A stretch of DNA of 64,000 nt. Origin: Brienomyrus brachyistius (lineage: Eukaryota > Chordata > Actinopteri > Osteoglossiformes > Mormyridae). Shown piece after piece: positions 24,971 to 36,858 of this stretch (position 1 is the stretch's first letter; every line of letters starts with the position of its first letter). The stretch lies in NCBI RefSeq assembly GCF_023856365.1, contig NW_026042800.1, positions 31,988-95,987 on the forward strand, read 5' to 3'. The notes below the pieces were generated by a model, which saw only the letters and a program-made list of their open reading frames with translations, did not search any database and was not told the origin of the DNA. The position numbers and the translations under genes were made by a program.

Positions 24971-26739
24971 GCATCCAAAGCTGGAATAATTATACTGAAG
25001 TCAACTCTGCGTTTGATTGTCCCTTTCCAACAAGAGATAAATGGACACGTGACCTGTTGCTAATTGTAATTTTATGAAGAAGTAAAACCCGGAAGGTGTC
25101 AACTGGCAGTCACCAAAACCATTGGTACTTAGCTCACTAGCGCCCCCTGCAGAGCGGGGAGATATCCTGTCTCTTTTCCTTGTTTTTTTGAGCTGTATTT
25201 AAAAGAAAAATAGTCTGGGTACAAAGCCCCTCACAAGAATCTTCTGGAAACGTTTTCTGACCAAATCGGCATCAGCAAAGAAAACGAGAAAAAGATAATA
25301 AAGTTCAGAGGCAGGGTCTGTTGTGCGCGGTGGACGGCGTTTATGTTAACAACTCACACTGGAAGATGAAGCGTGCACACAAAACATGCAACACGGGGGG
25401 GGCATGCACACGGACCTGCGACCGATGTCTTCAGAGAGCCTGAGAATCCAAAAAACTCGGGGGGGGGCATGTCGACTCTCGATATCTTATTTCATCTCTT
25501 GCATTAATTTCAGCTTGTGAACAACAAATGATTTTCTCAGAGCCTGTGAGAATTTCACTGTCTTTCATGTTCTGTCTAGCTATTGATTAATTGTATATAT
25601 ATATATGGAATATGCAAAAAAAAAACTACTCATGTTAGGAGGCAAACTGATTAAATATTAAATAATGCAGAAATCATTCTGTTACCTAAAGGGATGCAGT
25701 GTCTTTCTTCCTGTGTTTTCCTTTTTTTCTTGCTCACGCTCAGAGTTCCTTTAAGGAGGCCTTGCCAGTGATCCGAAGGCGCGGATCTCTCTCCGATCGG
25801 GAAAAGCGTTCGCTTTTTAAGATTCCGTCTGTTTACTCAAGAGTGGGAGAGGCGTCTCCGGGGTCATGGGGAGTACCGACACGCACCTGCGGACCAGGGA
25901 CGGCGGCATCACACGCACTATTCTGGAATGCGCTGCTGGTGGGGGGGCACTAAGGACCGAGCCAGTAGGGAGGAAGCCCTTGTACTATGGGAGTGGGGGG
26001 GGGGGTGGAGGGAGTCTGCCTGCATCCTGCAAGGCTTCATTCACTCGGAGGGCTTGGTTTGTTCCATAGGCCTATTGCACCCAGACTTTGACACCCGGTC
26101 TGGAGGGATAGAGGGACGGGGCCGTCGATGAGGGTCGAAGGAGCGAGGGGGGGGCCCGACTGAAGCAGAAGACGGGCCCAGACAGAGAGGCAGCTGTGTT
26201 CCCTCTGCAGCGTGACGCCTCCTTCACCTTCCCTGCATCTGGCTTTGATTTCCAAGGAACCGCCCTCCCCCATGGGGTACAGCCCCCGCCCCCCACCCAG
26301 GAGTCAAAGGCCCTACTGTATTCCAGGCTCAGAGGGGCCGTGGTCGGGGGCGGCGGGGGTATGATACAGAAGAGGGGCCACGGCTCCCATAGACACCCCC
26401 CACACCCCAACAAGGCACTACAAAAACAGCAAAGAGCAGGATGGCTGACAGTCATCTTGGACAGCGTGAGGGCAAAATGGCACCCAAGAAGTTTTGATAT
26501 GCCCGCTTGAGAACAAACAGGAGCAACATTTACAGTTCGATCCCCCCCCCCCCCCCCCCCCGGCCACCTATTCCTCCTGCATTCCCTAGCAGAAACACCA
26601 CAGTTAAACGCTTCTAACATGGAGCTAAATCGCCTCCATGTTTTCTCTCTTTCTTTCTTTATTTCTTTCTTCCTCTTTCTCACCCTTCTGCTCTCCGCGA
26701 GTGATGAAAGTGGCCGTCCTGATTTCTCCCCCCCCACCC
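24971..26739. other. Intergenic, no gene seen
   Basis: Includes a short (TA)n near 25592-25605 and a 20-C run at 26542-26561. A 221-residue minus-strand frame (26072-26737) has a glycine/proline run through the C tract and no recognisable domain. Confidence 0.55.
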
Positions 26740-26920
26740 AATCCTAATACGGGCTCTTCTCGTGCTAAAAATTAGCTCCTCGCTTTTGAGTTTGTTTTTA
26801 ATTTCAAAGCCCTACTGGAACCTATTAGCATGCATGCTCCGCTAATTTTTCCGTGTGTAAATATAAGATTAGCTAAAAAAGGCATCATTTGTTTCACGTT
26901 GCCGGATCCCCCGGCATGCT
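26740..26920. other. Candidate conserved non-coding element (unverified)
   Basis: AT-rich complex segment with repeated TTAGC/GCTAA motifs (AAAATTAGCTCC, ATTAGCATGCATGC, GCTAATTTTTCC, GATTAGCTAAAAA). No tandem repeats. Inference from texture only. Confidence 0.2.
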
Positions 26921-27051
26921 GCCTGCACCCCGTTTAACAGAGAACGTGTTTGTTAGCCTAACTAGCACACGTGTCGGAAATAAACGCGCAGCTTACGGCC
27001 ATTAATAAGGAGGCCACTTGCTTTATTTCGTTTGCCTTTTGCTTTCCATGT

Positions 27052-27158
27052 TGTGTGTGTGTGTGTTTGTCTTGCGTGTGTTTGTGTGTGTGTGTGTTTG
27101 TCTTGCGTGTGTTTGTGTGTGTGTGTGTTTGTCTTGCGTGTGTTTGTGTGTGTGTGGG
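27052..27158. repeat. 31-bp GT-rich minisatellite
   Basis: The unit (GT)n-TTTGTCTTGCG-TGTGTTT recurs with CTTGCG at about 27071, 27102 and 27133, a 31-bp period of about 3.5 copies. Confidence 0.93.
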
Positions 27159-27427
27159 TTTTTCGTTCAGTCCCACTTGAAAGCATGCGTCAAACCCCTG
27201 AAGGAGAGGGGGACCACTGCATGCCAGGACCCCTCACTTGGCCTCCACGTGTAGACCGGGACTGTGCTCCTCCATGAGTCTGTACTCCAGCTACCTCTCA
27301 GGGACGCAGGGAGGGAGGGGGGACAAAGATGGGCGCCCTGCCTGATGGTCAGATGGGCCCAGGGATGGCCAGCAGAGTCAGCTCTATTAGCTCTACAAAT
27401 ACAACATCGCACTAACAATGCAAATGT

Positions 27428-27540
27428 CCTGGGCCTGGTTTCTTGAAACTTTCTTAACGTTACGTTGTTCATAAGTTCCACGCTAAAAGATAGAACTTAC
27501 GAACGACGTTGCGTTAAGAAGGATTTTATAAACCGGAACC
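27428..27540. mobile_element. Palindromic MITE
   Basis: The left arm CTTTCTTAACGTTACGTTG then TTCATAAGTTC is mirrored on the right by GAACTTACGAACGACG then TTGCGTTAAGAAGGA. The arms are about 45-50 bp and about 75-80% complementary, with a loop of only about 10 bp (CACGCTAAAAGAT). The outer parts TGGTTTCTTGAAA and TTTATAAACCGG continue the pairing. There is no coding content. The superfamily is not assignable. Confidence 0.7.
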
Positions 27541-27589
27541 TGGGCTGGTGTGGAGGAGGTGGGTGTAAAGCTCCCTTCCAGGATGGACC

Positions 27590-27722
27590 CAGGGGCGGAT
27601 GCCCCTCTAATGCTCTGCCTCCTCCGCTACTGGTCATGGGTTCAAATCCCATGGAGCACTTATGAATTCTAACCCTTCCCTATAAAGTAAGTCACTTTGG
27701 ATAAAGTGTCAAATAAATGCAT
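27590..27722 (+). mobile_element. tRNA-derived SINE remnant with L2-like tail
   Basis: A B-box-like GGTTCAAATCCC lies at about 27639-27650, preceded by a diverged head. The 3' part AAGTCACTTTGGATAAAGTG + TCAAATAAATG is the fish L2/SINE tail. The head boundary is approximate. Confidence 0.6.
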
Positions 27723-30567
27723 TAAGAGCAACAGATATATAGTTACAACGAGGGCTCTCCTCCCAGAGTCAGTACAGATCCCCCCCGTCAGTTCCATACG
27801 AAGCCTTAGGCAAGTGAAATCAGCTCGCTAACTCAGGAGAGAGCATCCTAGGCGGCTGCCTCTGTCGCCTAATGAGCTGACCGGCACTGTGTTAAGTTTC
27901 CAAACATGAAACGCTACATACCCCTGCCCCCCTCCCCCCCATAGGCCACCCTCTCCAGAACGCATCTGCGATGTGTCTCGGCCTGTCCGATCCGCTCACC
28001 CGTGTGTGTTTGTGCAAGGAAAGGAAAAGAGATTATGGACTGATTAAGAGGCACAGCTGAAGAGTCTAATTTAGTAATTCAGTAATTGCGCAGGGCGTAG
28101 AGCTGGGGTCTGCTTGCACGTCCGGCGTGTGTGTATCCGTCACCCCCAAACTCACTGCTGCTCCCCCGGATTATGGATATCCTAACACTTAATCAGATAA
28201 AGTCATAAATTCGAAAGCTGGCCGGTTTTTACGGGCCAAAAGCATCCTGCCTGTCATGCGTCTGACCCCTTTTGGCTTTGGATGCCCCCCAAAACTGAAA
28301 TCATGCTGAAGGGAGGAGACAAATGAAAGTAGGTGTTGACAGTCAGCCACTGTTGGACTCGGGAGGGGAGAAATTCAGATATTTTACTGGATAACCACTT
28401 TTTTTCCCCCAGTGGAGTCGCCCCCCCGCCCTTGTTTATGGGAACCAGACTCAGGGCAGTCGGGGAGATGGAGAGGATGGAATCCTTTCATTCTTAAAAC
28501 GGTGCATGTGCGTGTGTGTGTGAGTGTGTGTGCGTGTGTGTGTGCGTGTGTGTGTGTGTCACCGCTCGCTTGCTCGCATGCGTGTAAAACACAAAGACAA
28601 TAAAAGGTATTTTCTGCTTCAGCACCACACGCTGTCAACAAGAATAACTTCACACCCTTTGCACCCAGAGAAAAGTTTGATCTGTGTTAATATGCAAATA
28701 CAGCGTATGCACTCAGCATTTTGTTTGGAAATCTCCCCCCTTTCATGTTAAGCAATTAAAAGTGCAAACATTTTTTACTCTCTGTGCTATGAATATTGTT
28801 AACTGCAGCACTGATATGTATAATAGGATGGGCGCATTTATATTGCCAGTGTTAAATTAGGATATTCATTACTTTTTCTTTTTTTCTTCTTTTTGTGGAA
28901 TAGATTAGCACTGAGCTAACACATGTTGCTAACCCTCCGTGCCTGCAGGCTCTCTGGACCACATCCCCTGGAGATGACCTTTGACCCTGTCCCCACACCA
29001 TTCACACCTGCTCAGCGGTGAAGATCGTTTTTCCACACGTGGTACGGAGAGACTCCCCATATGCACCCCCCAGGGGCTCAGAGGGAAATGGAGTCAACCT
29101 CTTGAGGAGGTGACAGTCCCAGATTTGGTCAAGGACATGTCAGTTCCATCTGTGCCCAAAACCAGCCACAGACCAAAGACCGAACTCAGCACAGAGCCGC
29201 AGGCATCAGGACCTGAGAGCTGACAGTGTCTGCCGGTCCTACATGGCTGTTGCATCATGTGTCACATGTCACGTGTGAGTGTCACACAGAGAGGTTGACG
29301 GAGGTCTCTGTAAAACAGTAACCACCGGCTTTCACTTAAAAACAAACAACGTCATGTACCCGTTTGGGGGAGAGGGGACCTGCAGACGGAAGGCCCACAT
29401 AAAATGCTGCAGAGGCTATCTGCCACCCCCTCACACCCCAGGGACTAGGTGCTACTGGGAAATGTGAGCAGAATCAGAAGAGTCTCAGTATTCAGGCGGT
29501 ATTCACAGGGCAGACTGAAATGCATGATGGGAAGGGACATACCTCCCAATGAAGGGTGTTCACAGAGGTACAGCACACATGGCTAATTTTGGTATACAGC
29601 CCACCATTACAATTATAAACAGTTCGGTGACTTGTGGGGCTGGGGGTGGGCGTCCCACATGACTCTGTGCTGTCCCCCCCCCCCAACACAGGCAGCCACG
29701 TCTGTGTCCAGATCCATATGGTCACCATTTACATAATGGCTTATTTTGTCTCATTAGGTGTCCAAAATGTGATCAAAGCCCCCCCTCCCCACCCGCCTCA
29801 TGAGGTGAAACCTCACAGCTCATGCCTACGATGACGTGCACAGACTCTGCATCAGCAGGTGTATCGACCCCACACCCTTCTGGTGCATTACATGAACCGG
29901 GCAGTGACGGTGCCCAGGATGGACATAGGTGCCCTCAATGGTGGTCTGGTTTTGGGGAAAGGGAAACTGGCTTAGGGTCCCGCTCCGCAGGGGGGGGGGC
30001 GCATGTGTGTCCAACTGTTGGGTCACCTCAGGATCCTGAGTTTAGCCGGTCAGACCCCAGTACACATGCGCATGTGTTCATGAATATTACAGCATTTAAT
30101 AAGCTGAGTTTAATTTTTGCAGAACTTTCACAGAACCAGGGGTAGCAAGAGAGCCCAGTAGGCCACAGGTGAGGAGATCACACCCCACCACCAGCTGTGG
30201 CTGTCTGCAGCTATTCTCTAGATGCTCTGATTCCAAAAATACACGTCTCTTAAATTGGCCATAGCATTCGGTATGCTGTCCAGAGTACGCCTACACCACC
30301 TGAGATGGGCTCCAGGCCCATCGTAAGACGTAGGTAGATAGATAGATGACTGTCTTGATAATAACTGTGAAATTATTATTCTACATCATCATTGTAAAGG
30401 AATACTACGCATTTTCATGGGAAAGGTTTCAGTTTGGATTCTGATTTTGCTGGATACAGCCAGCCAATCAGATGGCACCAATGGGGTGACAGGCCTCAAT
30501 AGCACCGAAATGAAGGACCACCCTGTGGTGTTTCAGTACAAAAGGACGGCCTGGAGACAGACTGTTA
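27723..30567. other. Intergenic, no gene seen; (GT)n near 28507-28560; possible conserved element 28670-28900
   Basis: 28670-28900 is AT-rich and complex (ATATGCAAATACAGC, TTAAGCAATTAAAAGTG, CTATGAATATTG, GGATATTCATTAC) and could be a regulatory element. The rest is unique-looking mixed DNA. The longest frames (about 90-107 residues) show no domains. Confidence 0.5.
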
Positions 30568-30595
30568 AATATATATATATATATATATATATATA
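30568..30595. repeat. (AT)n microsatellite
   Basis: About fourteen AT units, followed by a poly-C run. Confidence 0.95.
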
Positions 30596-31607
30596 ACAGC
30601 CCCCCCCCCTCCAAAAGAAAAAAATAAATCTTGTTTTTCAGTTTTTTTTCAGTGTAGTCCTGCACCACCCCCCCAGCCAAACCGTTTACATTCCTATGCA
30701 TTAAACATATCTAGATTTCTAAGTTTCACTTTCACGTAGTTTTGCCTTCGACCCCCCCCCCGCCCCCCATGGATAACAGCGACCCAATGAGCCGTCGAAT
30801 ATTTTTACTTTTCTCGCTTTTCGAATACCTGTGTTTTCTGCCAGCCATTAGACCCCTCCCCACTATACCCCAAACCCAACCGTCACAACCATCTTTGTGA
30901 AAAGCTACCAAAGGGTCGTCTGGGGGGGGCCGCTGTCCTTGGACGTTTCTGAGCTCCTTGAGGACCCCACATGGACGCAGGCGCTCTGCAGGCATGGGGG
31001 GGGCGTCCGGTGGACGCAGGTGGCGGTGTGCAGTCGCTGCTTACTCCAGGCGCCCCTGAGTTCCGGTTCCTTCTCTTCGATGCCGGGTCTTATCTGGGCT
31101 GGCGAACTCAGGCCCGTCCTTATCAGGCTTATCCGGCTGACCGGGTCTGTTGTGCAACCAGCTACAGGAAATGAGAGCGCGGGAAGCCGGGGGGGTCAAA
31201 AACGGCTAACCCCAGACTTCCAAGAATCTGCTTATCTGAAGGCGGCGGCTGACCTCCCGCTCACCTCGTGACAGCTGAGGAATGACCAGCCCTCACACCT
31301 TATCGTGTGCCCCCCCCCCCAGCACACCCATGCCTCTGTAGCTCAGAGATAAGCCCCACCCCCTTACGCACCCCCCTCTCACACAACCTAATACCGCAGC
31401 TGTGTATAAAATATCAATCAAATGAATTATGCATTAAAAATGGACTTTAGAAGCAGCGGTCACCCCAGAATGGCCAAGCCCATGAAGAGTACATGTGTGT
31501 GTGTGTGTGTGCATGTGAAGGGCCACAGTAGGGGCATGGAGCACAAGGCGGGTTCAGGGGGCCCAGGGCCCTTGAATACATAGAATTATAATATTATAAG
31601 AGGAATG
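30596..31607. other. Intergenic, no gene seen
   Basis: GC-rich with several poly-C runs and a short GT tract at 31494-31512. A GGGCCCAGGGCCCTTGAATAC segment near 31557 resembles the ends of GGGCCC-rich hAT MITEs but has no matching partner. Confidence 0.45.
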
Positions 31608-31617
31608 GGATTCGGAC

Positions 31618-31976
31618 AGCGGCATGGTGGTGCAGTGGTTAGCACTGTCGCCTCACACCTCTGGGACCTGGGTTTGAGTCTCCGCCTAGGTCACATGTGT
31701 GCGGAGTTTGCATGTTCTCCCCATGTCGTCGTGGGGTTTCCTACGGGTACTCCGGTTTCCCCCCACAGTCCAAAAACATGCTGAGGCTAATTGGAGTTGC
31801 TAAATTGCCCGTAGGTGTGCATGTGTGGGTGAATGGTGTGTGAGTGTGCCCTGCGATGGGCTGGCCCCCCCATCCTGGGTTGTTCCCTGCCTCGTGCCCA
31901 TTGCTTCCGCGATAGGCTCCGGACCCCCCACGACCCAGTAGGATAAGCGGTTTGGAAAATGGATCGATGGATGGAT
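31618..31976 (+). mobile_element. tRNA-derived SINE, near full length, with target-site duplication
   Basis: The head has an A-box-like TGGTGCAGTGG (31628-31638) and a B-box GGTTTGAGTCTCC (31671-31683), the spacing of a tRNA-type pol III promoter. The body includes GGAGTTTGCATGTTCTCCCC, CCCACAGTCCAAAAACATGC, TAAATTGCCCGTAGGTGTG and GATAAGCGGTTTGGAAAATG, then a GGATG-type 3' tail. Flanks GGATTCGGAC (31608-31617) and GGATTCGAAC (31977-31986) match at 9 of 10 positions, a likely duplication. This is a widespread fish family, mobilised by LINE machinery. Confidence 0.88.
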
Positions 31977-31986
31977 GGATTCGAAC

Positions 31987-32383
31987 GTGTCCCAGCATAA
32001 GACAAGCATGTATAGAAAAGATATGGATGGATGGGCCCATTTTGTGCTCACAGTAGCATCATCACACTTTTTGTTTTTAGTTTGTTTAACTTTGTCCTTT
32101 TTGCTCATTTTTGCTCACTTTTACAACTTGATTCATTGTCAGGACACCTATAATCCAGAATTATGTGCCAGCATCCTGCCCCCCCCCCCACCAAGCCTTC
32201 AGTCTTCACCTGTCCAAGTGTGACCCACTGTCAGTTCGCAGGTCACTGAGGTTAGTGTCAGCCCCCCCTCCCACCCCCACTTCAGATAAGCTGACATTTT
32301 CTTCAAGCTGCACTGGTTCCCTCAAATGGAACCGCAGTAAAGGGGGCACTGCGTTCTGTTCCACCAGCATGCGTGTCTGCAGT
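31987..32383. other. Intergenic, no gene seen
   Basis: Unique-looking DNA with T-rich and C-rich runs. No coding evidence. Confidence 0.5.
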
Positions 32384-32468
32384 GCCCCGTGTGTCCCTAA
32401 TGGCCCCGTGTGTCCCTAATGGCCCCGTGTGTCCCTAAAGGCCCCGTGTGTCCCTAAAGGCCCCATGT
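32384..32468. repeat. 19-bp minisatellite, short outlying array (about 4.5 units)
   Basis: The unit GGCCCCGTGTGTCCCTAA(T/A) is the same as in the large array starting at 33236. The last copy is degenerate (GGCCCCATGTCCCC). Confidence 0.95.
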
Positions 32469-33235
32469 CCCCCCCCCCAGCTCCCAAAACGCCAAGGGGA
32501 TGGATTCCAGAGTGGGGTTTGATCCGAAGCGGTTAGCTAAGAGATGCAAGTATTTTCTTGAAGCAGAGGTGTGAAACTGAGATGAAAGGAATAAAAAAAA
32601 CGAGCATGGCTTCAGCAAACAGGAAGTTCACACTGAGCACGCCCAGAATACACCAAACCCCCCAGCCCCTCCCACAACACCATCAGTCTAATTAGAAACG
32701 TATTTCTGGATTTTTTAAGGGAGAGAATGATAGTGAAGAAAAGGGGGACAAAAAAACGATAGATTAGGAGGGAGATTACCTGGGTGTTTTGGAGACATAC
32801 AGGCAGGTCAGGCGTTAGCCGGGGCCTAAGATGGAGGAAAGTGATCAGTCTGAAAAAAGCACAAAAGATTTCTTTACCCCTAATAAACAGCCCCCTTGCA
32901 CAGCTGCTCTGGACAAACAGCAGACACCTGGGCAAACATCTGTCTGCTGCAGAGCCTCAGCTATCCAACGAGAGCAGTCCTTGCCAGAACACGGCTCGTG
33001 GCTTGTCAGCACTGGTTAGTCACGCTCGGTTGGTCGTGTGACCCCGCCCCCCCCCATGCTTAGAGCTGAGGGGCTCCTTACTTCTTATCTGCACGGCGGC
33101 TTGGGATACTTCTCCATCGTGTGACTGGGGGAGGACTGCCGAAGGCTCGTTCTCCTAGTGGTAGGATCGTCGGCGAAGACGTATCGAACCGAAGGGCTTC
33201 CGGTCGCTTTTCCGTTCCTCAGCGAAACGGGTGAA
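32469..33235. other. Unique spacer between the two 19-bp arrays
   Basis: About 770 bp of non-repetitive DNA. Open frames on both strands (up to 107 residues) have no recognisable domain. Confidence 0.6.
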
Positions 33236-33760
33236 GGCCCCGTGTGTCCCTAATGGCCCCGTGTGTCCCTAATGGCCCCGTGTGTCCCTAAAGGCCCCGT
33301 GTGTCCCTAAAGGCCCAGTGTGTCCCTAAAGGCCCAGTGTGTCCCTAATGGCCCCGTGTGTCCCTAATGGCCCCGTGTGTCCCTAATGGCCCCGTGTGTC
33401 CCTAAAGGCCCCGTGTGTCCCTAAAGGCCCCGTGTGTCCCTAATGGCCCCGTGTGTCCCTAAAGGCCCCGTGTGTCCCTAATGGCCCCGTGTGTCCCTAA
33501 AGGCCCCGTGTGTCCCTAATGGCCCCGTGTGTCCCTAAAGGCCCCGTGTGTCCCTAATGGCCCCGTGTGTCCCTAAAGGCCCCGTGTGTCCCTAATGGCC
33601 CCGTGTGTCCCTAATGGCTCCGTGTGTCCCTAATGGCCCCGTGTGTCCCTAATGGCCCCGTGTGTCCCTAAAGGCCCCGTGTGTCCCTAATGGCCCCGTG
33701 TGTCCCTAAAGGCCCTGTGTGTCCCTAATGGCCCCGTGTGTCCCTAAAGGCCCTGTGGTT
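33236..33760. repeat. 19-bp minisatellite, about 27 units
   Basis: The unit is GGCCCCGTGTGTCCCTAA(T/A). Spacing is exactly 19 bp throughout. The last base alternates T/A in much of the array, giving a partial 38-bp higher-order repeat. Only a few other changes are seen (CCCA, CTCC, CCCT). The high identity indicates recent amplification or homogenisation. Confidence 0.97.
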
Positions 33761-36738
33761 GAAATCCGTGTGAATGTCCTTTATTAAAAGACACGCAGTG
33801 TCCATTGTAATTCACAACACACATCACAGATATGTCTGATGGCTTCGATTGTCACTGACGGCATGACCAGGCCATAGCAACACCAGGCTGAAGCTGGACA
33901 TCCTCTGAGAATGATCCGGAAGGCCGTAGGCAGATAATAGGGCTTGTCCCATTCATCACGGGCACTCGGTCCCACAAAGGGCTCACCGGACGCCATGCTT
34001 TCTCTCACGCATACACGCAGTTACACACACGTAGATGCGCTCTGCCATCCATCATGCCCCCAACCCCCGCATGAAGACGGACGCACGCAGATGCACACCC
34101 CAATCCAGCTGTCTTACACGCAGAGAGACACCAGGGGGCCTCAGTACGGGGGGTGGTGGGTGAGGCAGGAGCCTCGGTGAAGGGGAGTGATTGTAAGAAA
34201 GAGACCAGACCCCCCCGGCCCAGCCTTCTGGCCTTGACCTTAGTAGTTGCCCCCCCTCCATGACCGCCACCCGTCATGTTGGGGGCCCAGGAGGAAGCTG
34301 GCTAGACAGGGTCCCACAAGGGGTGGGGGTGGGGGGGCAGGCTATTGATCAAAGATCTCTCATACGCCGCTGAAATGTGCCCGTGTGGAGGGGTGTCAAA
34401 GGAATCAGGGGGGGGGGCAAATATAATCGATATGGCCCAGAATTTCATCTTTCTGAATTCCTGCCTTGTCTTTAAATTGGGATCAAATCAGTTTGTTTAC
34501 ACACAAAAAAAATTTAAATAGTGAGGAATGAGGCAGTGCTGAGGGAAGGCACCAGCGTGTGAGCACTAATAACACAGCAGTGTGCTGGAAATACACGCGT
34601 GTCGGCATCACCAGGCCTCTCGCAATTCACGTTTTCGGGTGTCTGTAGCATAAACTGAAGACCTGCAGGACGGGTTCTGCTATGAGTAAAGGAGCAGCTT
34701 AGGGAGGGATGGATGGATGGATGGATGGATGGAAGCAGTACAGCTGAAAGCTGAATCAGTTTGAGAAAAAGTGTTCACTAGACACAAAAACTCACACAAA
34801 ATGCACAAAAGGCCAAATACCTGATTCATGCCCCCCCCCCTCAGCCTCTGAGGCATGTGTCCCTATCTCCTAACCAGCATTCCATGGGCCTAACCCCCCC
34901 AACAGCCGGCAGTCATGAAGGCCGGGTCGAGTACATGTGTTGTTTTGTCTGGGCCTGAGGGACACAAAGGACGACTGTGGCCCGCTTTCATGGGCTCGGA
35001 ACGCGCAGCCACTAATGATGTCACTGGGCAGGAGCGGCGTTCCCCGTCTGCCGCGGACTCCGGGAATGGGGCAGCCGGAGTCGCTGGGATCTCCCTGGGA
35101 CACGATGAAAGACAGATACGTAGAGGGGATAGACGGGCCCGGCTGAACATGGGCCCCTAGCATGTGGGGGAGGTGTGCAGGGGATGCGGGGGGGGGGTGT
35201 AGCAGGTTCAAAGTCCACAACCAACCCCCCGCCACCCCCCCAATGCGCCCGTTCGCCCTCGTCTGGTTTGAAAGGTCACTGTGTGTCTGGGAACTGGGAT
35301 GCAGGAGCACCCAGCCCCCACCTCCTTTTATTAAAGGTCAGTCTTATTCAACAACACTTAAACCCCTCCCCCCCACAAGGGAGACACGGCGGGGGGGGGG
35401 GTTAGGAATTGTAGGTCTGAAGGGGACTATAGTCCCGACACTGGGCCTTCATCTCACACCCTTCTCCGCCCCCAGCAGATTTATGTCTGACGGTCAGCTG
35501 AGGCCCCCCCCCCCCCCCCCCACACGCCTCCCCATGCTCATCTGCTGTTCCCTATGCACGCTGCACCATTTACACTCCACTGACTGCTCTACACACTAAC
35601 CTGCTGTAATCCATTCAATCGGAAGCCACTTTACAAGCATAAAAGCAACCCCCCCCCCCCCCCCCCACCCCCCACTCCTTTGCATTATGCCGTTACAGGA
35701 CATCCACGTTTCGTGTTGACATTTGGGAGGAAATGGGAAATGGCAGAGAAAAGGTGGAGAGCTACAAAAGAAATCAACCGATGCAAATGACAAGGAATAA
35801 TACTACGAATGAGGAAAAGGGTCACGCAGGCAGGCTTCTCCGTTTGGCAGGAGCCACCCGGAACAGGAAGTGGGACTGCGGTCATTGGTCAAAGGCGTCT
35901 TAAGGAAACGCCGCACTTCGTCTGTAACTGGCAGCTTTCATGATATTTGTTGTCAGTCACGCTTGGAAAGAGCAAGTCATGATGTCACTTCCTGCCCCTT
36001 CACTGGAGCCCACGCAGGTAAATTCAGAATGAGGTAGGACTGCATGAGAACTCAAATTCAGATTTCCATCTTCACATCTGATCTTACATTCATATATCTC
36101 CTTAAATCAGTCGTGGGAACTGCAAGGATCCAGACAGCGTATCGCCATACATTTGCTCAGACACGGCTGCATCTAGAAGCTTACATTCAGGTGTCCTCAC
36201 CTGTCTAGTTAGTTGAACATTCCTGACCACCAGAGGTGCTGGGGAGGGATGAAGGTAGTTGGGGGGGGGGGTGGCCTGGTTTATGTGCTGACAGCCGAAC
36301 ATGGAGGGGGTCTCGCTGGAGAGGGAACGGGTAGGTGGGTGGTCAAAGCCCCAGCTGGCTTGAGGAAGAGCAACCCCCGCCCCCCACAGATGATGTGGGA
36401 CAACCTATAGATCGTCTCCTTGGGAACTGAGCCTGTCTCAGCAGTCGCTTTGTCTCGCTCCCTTCCCTAGCATCCCCGGACTCTGCCAGGACAGTCCAAC
36501 CTCGCACCTGACCTGTGCTTCTCCCCATGCCTCCAGCCAGACGACCCCCCGCGTGCCCCCTCCGCCCTCCATCTCTCGGGTGTCCGCCGCTGCGTTCTGT
36601 CTTCTGCTCTGCGGTGGGAGGTCATCCTGTTAGCTCTTTGCAGACTGCTGGTCCACCAGCTGTTGCCGGGAGCCGAACACTCATGAGTTCAGAGCCCACC
36701 TGGCCTCAGAGGGAGACAAAAGACAGTGGGGGTGACGA
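33761..36738. other. Intergenic, no gene seen; (GGAT)n at about 34706-34733
   Basis: A GGAT tetranucleotide tract and long C runs (about 35503-35521, 35649-35666) punctuate mixed DNA. Several overlapping frames near 34870-35600 run on both strands through C/G tracts and have no domains. Confidence 0.55.
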
Positions 36739-36858
36739 TTTGTGCACACGTGTGCGTGCGTGTGCCTGTGTGTGTGTGCTTGTGTGTGTGTGTGCGTGCT
36801 TGCATGTGCCTGTGTGTGTGTGTGTGTGCCTGTGTGTGTGCGTGTGTGTGTGTGTGGG
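36739..36858. repeat. GT-rich compound microsatellite
   Basis: GT runs interrupted by GC, CC and CTTGC in a loosely periodic pattern. Confidence 0.94.

Noticed and set aside
26072..26737. 221-residue minus-strand open frame
   Set aside because: Open through a 20-C run giving polyglycine; no domain, no splice sites, no conserved motif.
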